From positions 1-6,088 of the forward strand of contig WFUK01000263.1 of the NCBI GenBank assembly GCA_015485015.1: a DNA stretch of 6,088 nucleotides. The letters run 5' to 3'. The stretch comes from Paracoccaceae bacterium (GTDB lineage: Bacteria > Pseudomonadota > Alphaproteobacteria > Rhodobacterales > Rhodobacteraceae). The notes beneath the pieces are model-generated. The model made no database searches. It had not been told where the DNA came from and saw only the letters and a program-made list of their open reading frames with translations. This document shows, in pieces, positions 4,415-6,088 of this stretch (position 1 is the stretch's first letter; each line of letters begins with the position of its first letter). The position numbers and the translations under genes are program-made.

Positions 4415-6088
4415 ATGAAAATTGATCGCAAATTTACCACGGTAAAATCAGGCGCATACGGGGCGCTGGAATTCACCATTCGCAGCTCGGAGATTCGCAA
4501 TCCCGATGGCTCGATTGTGTTTGCCCTCGAAAATATGGAGGTGCCAAAGGGCTTCTCCCAGGTTGCAGCCGATGTGCTGGCGCAGAAATATTTCCGCAAG
4601 GCCGGAGTGCCCGCCGCCACCAAAACCGTGCAGGAAAAAGGCGTGCCGGGATTTTTGTGGCGCTCGGTGCCGGATCAGGCCGCGCTGGATAAGCTGCCCG
4701 AAGGTGCGCGCTATGGCTCGGAAAGCTCCGCCAAGCAGGTATTTGACCGGCTGGCAGGCGCATGGTGCTATTGGGGCTGGAAGGGCGGCCATTTCACCAC
4801 CGAGGCCGATGCCAAGTCCTATTATGACGAAATGCGCTATATGCTGGCCGCGCAGATGGCGGCACCGAATTCGCCGCAATGGTTCAATACCGGCCTGCAT
4901 TGGGCATATGGCATTGATGGTCCCGCGCAGGGCCACCATTATGTCGATTTCAAAACCGGCAAGCTGACCAAATCTGTCAACTCTTATGAGCATCCGCAGC
5001 CCCATGCCTGCTTCATTCAATCGGTGCAGGATGATCTGGTGAATGAGGGCGGCATTATGGACCTCTGGACCCGCGAGGCGCGGCTGTTCAAATACGGCTC
5101 CGGCACCGGCACCAACTTTTCGTCGCTGCGCGCGGCGAACGAAACATTGGGCGGCGGGGGCAAATCCTCCGGCCTGATGTCTTTCCTGAAAATCGGCGAC
5201 CGCGCGGCGGGGGCGATTAAATCGGGCGGCACCACGCGGCGGGCGGCCAAGATGGTGATTGTCGATGTTGACCACCCCGATATTGAAGAATTCATCAATT
5301 GGAAGGTGATCGAGGAGCAAAAAGTGGCCTCCCTGGTGGCTGGCTCCAAGATGCACGAGCAGCAGCTCAACGAGATTTTTGGCGCGATCCGCCTGTGGGA
5401 CGGGGCCGAGGGCGATGCCTTTGACCCCAAGAAAAACAACGCCTTGAAGGCCGCGATTAAAGGCGCGCGCAAGGTAATGATCCCCGAAACCTACGTAAAG
5501 CGGGTGCTGCAATATGCCGAGCAGGGGTTCACCAGCATTGAATTCCCGACCTATGATACCGATTGGGATTCCGACGCTTATCTCAGCGTCTCGGGCCAGA
5601 ATTCCAACAATACCGTGCGGGTGACGGACGCCTTCCTTCAGGCGGTTAAAGACGATGCCGAATGGGAATTGCTTCGCCGCACCGATGGTGGCGTTGCCAA
5701 AACCATCAAAGCCCGCGATCTGTGGGATGATGTCGGCCATGCGGCCTGGGCGAGCGCCGATCCCGGCATCCAGTATCACGATACCATCAACGCATGGCAT
5801 ACTTGCCCTGAAGATGGCGAAATTCGCGGCTCGAATCCTTGCTCGGAATATATGTTCCTTGACGATACTGCCTGCAATCTCGCCAGCATGAACCTGCTGA
5901 AATTCCTGAAAAACGGCAGCTTTGACGCGGCTTCTTATATGCATGCCACCAGGCTCTGGACGATCACGCTGGAAATCTCGGTGCTGATGGCGCAATTCCC
6001 GAGCCCGCAAATCGCCGAAGGCAGCTATAAATTCCGCACCCTCGGGCTGGGCTATGCCAATATCGGCGGCTTGCTGATGAATATGGGC
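4415..6088 (+). CDS. nrdJ: Adenosylcobalamin-dependent (class II) ribonucleoside-diphosphate reductase, N-terminal part
   Basis: An uninterrupted 558-codon frame runs off the right edge; alphaproteobacterial NrdJ is usually about 1,200 residues. The enzyme reduces ribonucleotides to deoxyribonucleotides using a thiyl radical generated from adenosylcobalamin, so it needs no oxygen and no NrdB partner. Catalytic features visible are the redox cysteine C199 in PHACFIQSVQDD, the motif SNPCSE with N474, radical cysteine C476 and E478, and C487 in DDTACNLASMNL, the likely redox partner of C199. Other conserved blocks are NSPQWFNTGLHWAYG (152-166), FKYGSGTGTNFSSLR (225-239), KSGGTTRRAAKMV (269-281) and RTLGLGYANIGGL (541-553). 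The start MKIDRKFT matches Rhodobacteraceae NrdJ from memory. The ribosome site is weak (GGGA, 4407-4410). NrdR boxes upstream suggest repression when dNTP is plentiful. A cobalt/B12 supply is implied for the organism. Confidence 0.97.
   Translation, partial: MKIDRKFTTVKSGAYGALEFTIRSSEIRNPDGSIVFALENMEVPKGFSQVAADVLAQKYFRKAGVPAATKTVQEKGVPGFLWRSVPDQAALDKLPEGARYGSESSAKQVFDRLAGAWCYWGWKGGHFTTEADAKSYYDEMRYMLAAQMAAPNSPQWFNTGLHWAYGIDGPAQGHHYVDFKTGKLTKSVNSYEHPQPHACFIQSVQDDLVNEGGIMDLWTREARLFKYGSGTGTNFSSLRAANETLGGGGKSSGLMSFLKIGDRAAGAIKSGGTTRRAAKMVIVDVDHPDIEEFINWKVIEEQKVASLVAGSKMHEQQLNEIFGAIRLWDGAEGDAFDPKKNNALKAAIKGARKVMIPETYVKRVLQYAEQGFTSIEFPTYDTDWDSDAYLSVSGQNSNNTVRVTDAFLQAVKDDAEWELLRRTDGGVAKTIKARDLWDDVGHAAWASADPGIQYHDTINAWHTCPEDGEIRGSNPCSEYMFLDDTACNLASMNLLKFLKNGSFDAASYMHATRLWTITLEISVLMAQFPSPQIAEGSYKFRTLGLGYANIGGLLMNMG

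Noticed and set aside
4448..6010. A 520-codon open frame on the minus strand
   Set aside because: It lies wholly antisense to nrdJ, whose plus-strand translation carries the full set of catalytic motifs. The antisense frame stays open because of GC-biased codon use and shows no recognisable domain.

Overview
No undescribed biological system is visible in this window. It looks like ordinary chromosomal housekeeping sequence from an alphaproteobacterium, most likely Rhodobacterales (Roseobacter/Rhodobacter type). The reasons are the close resemblance, from memory, of FabI, Gpt, PdxH and above all the B12-dependent NrdJ to Rhodobacteraceae proteins, a tandem cold-shock-domain protein followed by an exported DUF192 protein, and GC-rich genes separated by AT-rich gaps. 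No transposase, phage gene, CRISPR array or other mobile element was seen.

Left block, minus strand (1-1783): fabI (enoyl-ACP reductase), gpt (purine phosphoribosyltransferase) and the N-terminal 154 codons of a Cys/Met-metabolism PLP enzyme. Both junctions are one-base stop/start overlaps (TAATG and TGATG), so this is a tightly coupled operon. The divergent gap to pdxH (1784-2016) holds an interrupted palindrome of about 70 bp and a promoter-like pair for fabI.

Middle block, plus strand (2017-3938): pdxH, which makes PLP, the cofactor of the left-end enzyme. It is followed by an AT-rich gap with two identical 15-bp repeats, then a double cold-shock-domain protein and, 3 bases on, a secreted DUF192 protein. 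tRNA-Pro(UGG), complete with encoded CCA, closes the block.

Right block, plus strand (3939-6088): a 476-base AT-rich gap without a gene, followed by the first 558 codons of nrdJ, the adenosylcobalamin-dependent ribonucleotide reductase. The gap carries a good match to an NrdR box over a TATAGT -10-like hexamer, with a second degenerate box upstream. This suggests NrdR control of dNTP synthesis. No cobalamin riboswitch could be recognised by eye.

The genes serve general metabolism: fatty acid elongation, purine salvage, sulfur amino acids, vitamin B6 and dNTP supply. The most useful second looks are the regulatory sequences: the NrdR site, the fabI/pdxH palindrome and the leader of the cold-shock operon.
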